Assembly (NCBI GenBank): GCA_902805995.1
Contig: CADCUU010000265.1
Coordinates: 1-14,102 of the forward strand
Origin: an uncultured Rubellimicrobium sp.
GTDB taxonomy: Bacteria > Pseudomonadota > Alphaproteobacteria > Rhodobacterales > Rhodobacteraceae
Reading direction: 5' to 3'
DNA length: 14,102 bases
The notes beneath the pieces are model-generated. The model worked only from the letters and a program-made list of their open reading frames with translations. It did no database searches and had not been told where the DNA came from. The translations under genes were made by a program, and so were the position numbers. Shown here in pieces: positions 12,989 to 14,102 of the stretch. The stretch's first letter is position 1, and every line of letters begins with the position of its first letter.

Positions 12989-14102
12989 ATGGCCGCTCTG
13001 GACAACCGCACCGAACCGCATGTGATGGAGGTCCATCCCGAGGCCCTGGCCGCGCGCGAGGCCGCCCTCGACGACCGGACCGGCGCGCTCGATGTCAAGG
13101 ACGGCGTGGACGAGGCGACCGTCGCCGCCGTGGCCAGCCTGGGGGCCTACAAGTACGGCTTCCAGACCGACATCGAGACGGAATACGCCCCCAAGGGCGT
13201 CAACGAGGACATCGTCCGCCTCATCTCCGACAAGAACGGAGAGCCCGAGTGGATGACCGACTGGCGCCTCTCCGCCTTCGCCCGCTGGAAGGAGATGGAG
13301 GAGCCCCGCCACTGGCCGCTCCTCGACCTGCCGCATGTCGATTTCCAGGACCAGTACTACTACGCCCGGCCCAAGAGCATGGCCGTGAAGCCCAAGTCGC
13401 TCGACGACGTGGACCCCAAGCTCCTCGACACCTACAAGAAGCTCGGCATCCCCCTGAAGGAGCAGGAGATCCTCGCCGGCGTCGAACGCCCCGAGGGTGA
13501 GGAGCGCCGCGTCGCTGTGGACGCCGTCTTCGACTCCGTCTCCGTCGGGACGACCTTCCAGGCCGAGCTGAAGAAGGCCGGCGTCATCTTCTGCTCCATT
13601 TCCGAGGCGATCCGCGAGCATCCCGAGCTTGTGCGCAAGTACCTCGGGTCCGTCGTCCCGCCGTCCGACAACTTCTACGCCACGCTCAACAGCGCCGTCT
13701 TCTCGGACGGCTCCTTCGTCTACATCCCGCCGGGCGTCCGCTGCCCGATGGAGCTGTCGACTTACTTCCGCATCAATGCCGAGAACACCGGCCAGTTCGA
13801 GCGCACGCTCATCATCGCCGACAAGGGCTCCTACGTGAGCTACCTCGAAGGATGCACCGCGCACAAGCGTGACGTCGCCCAGCTTCATGCCGCGGTGGTG
13901 GAGATCATCGCCGAGGAGGACGCCGAGGTTAAGTACTCGACTGTCCAGAACTGGTACCCCGGCGACGCTGACGGCAAGGGCGGCATCCTCAACTACGTGA
14001 CCAAGCGCGCCGACTGCCGCGGCGACCGCTCCAAGGTCATGTGGACGCAGGTGGAAACGGGCTCCGCCATCACTTGGAAGTACCCGTCCTGCATCCTGCG
14101 AG
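12989..14102 (+). CDS. sufB: Fe-S cluster assembly scaffold SufB, N-terminal ~371 residues (runs off window)
   Basis: Subunit of the SufBC2D scaffold on which Fe-S clusters are built in the cytoplasm. The frame is open to the last base, so the 3' end (usually 100 or more residues) lies outside. Family segments are clear: [109 protein letters not shown] and [12 protein letters not shown] chose ATG 12989 because GGAAGG lies 7 bases upstream and MAALDN is a common start in relatives. An in-frame ATG at 12959 overlaps the desulfurase stop (TGATG) and would add ten residues. Residues about 7-35 look like an insertion that partly repeats the start (AALDNRTE and AALDDRTG). It is the third gene of the iscR operon. 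Confidence 0.95.
   Translation, partial: MAALDNRTEPHVMEVHPEALAAREAALDDRTGALDVKDGVDEATVAAVASLGAYKYGFQTDIETEYAPKGVNEDIVRLISDKNGEPEWMTDWRLSAFARWKEMEEPRHWPLLDLPHVDFQDQYYYARPKSMAVKPKSLDDVDPKLLDTYKKLGIPLKEQEILAGVERPEGEERRVAVDAVFDSVSVGTTFQAELKKAGVIFCSISEAIREHPELVRKYLGSVVPPSDNFYATLNSAVFSDGSFVYIPPGVRCPMELSTYFRINAENTGQFERTLIIADKGSYVSYLEGCTAHKRDVAQLHAAVVEIIAEEDAEVKYSTVQNWYPGDADGKGGILNYVTKRADCRGDRSKVMWTQVETGSAITWKYPSCILR

Noticed and set aside
12830..13888. Minus-strand open frame of 352 codons opposite sufB
   Set aside because: Antisense shadow of sufB; Val/Gly/His/Asp-rich with no motif.
1..14102. Mobile elements, CRISPR arrays, tRNA genes, defence islands
   Set aside because: No transposase or integrase motifs, spaced direct repeats, tRNA-like folds or restriction/toxin domains were seen; gene content is housekeeping throughout.

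Overview
This is a high-GC, gene-dense stretch of an alphaproteobacterial chromosome, most likely Rhodobacterales (Rhodobacteraceae / Roseobacter group). Four things point there: an iscR–cysteine desulfurase–sufB order, an IscR without the usual cluster cysteines, an Irr-type iron box in front of it, and a homodimeric-type NADP isocitrate dehydrogenase. Nearly all of it is housekeeping sequence. I see no tRNA, rRNA, insertion sequence, prophage or CRISPR array, and no gene-free stretch longer than about 160 bases.

Layout. (1) Plus strand, 2-3499: the 3' two thirds of alaS, a DUF1330 protein overlapping it by 4 bases, a MOSC-domain protein, and an endonuclease III-like DNA glycosylase. (2) Minus strand, 5320-3503: typA/bipA, convergent with the glycosylase; its probable terminator lies inside the last codons of that neighbour. 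(3) Minus strand, 6606-5368: a compact, apparently self-contained transcription unit with a GGAAC-N16-CGTT promoter of the general-stress (EcfG/ECF15) type, an unlisted 24-residue hydrophobic peptide gene, a 338-residue multi-pass membrane protein and an intrinsic terminator. (4) Minus strand, 8491-6634: icd followed by a YitT-family membrane protein, with a strong hairpin between them. (5) Minus strand, 11307-8578: an alpha/beta hydrolase, a Pro/Ala-rich protein, an HD-domain hydrolase and a small membrane-protein gene that looks frameshifted, all tightly spaced. (6) Plus strand, 11338-14102: promoter and operators, iscR, a compact cysteine desulfurase, and the 5' part of sufB, which runs off the window. 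This is the head of the iron-sulfur cluster assembly operon.

The Fe-S part fits together well. A near-consensus sigma-70 promoter (TTGACA-17-TAGAAT) carries one palindrome over the -35 and a perfect Irr-type box over the -10. It drives an Rrf2 regulator, a sulfur-mobilising desulfurase and the SufB scaffold. The two items most worth a second look are this doubly operated promoter (with a second Irr-like palindrome inside the desulfurase gene) and the predicted stress-inducible micro-operon at 5.4-6.6 kb with its 24-residue membrane peptide. All calls come from reading the sequence; no database search was run.
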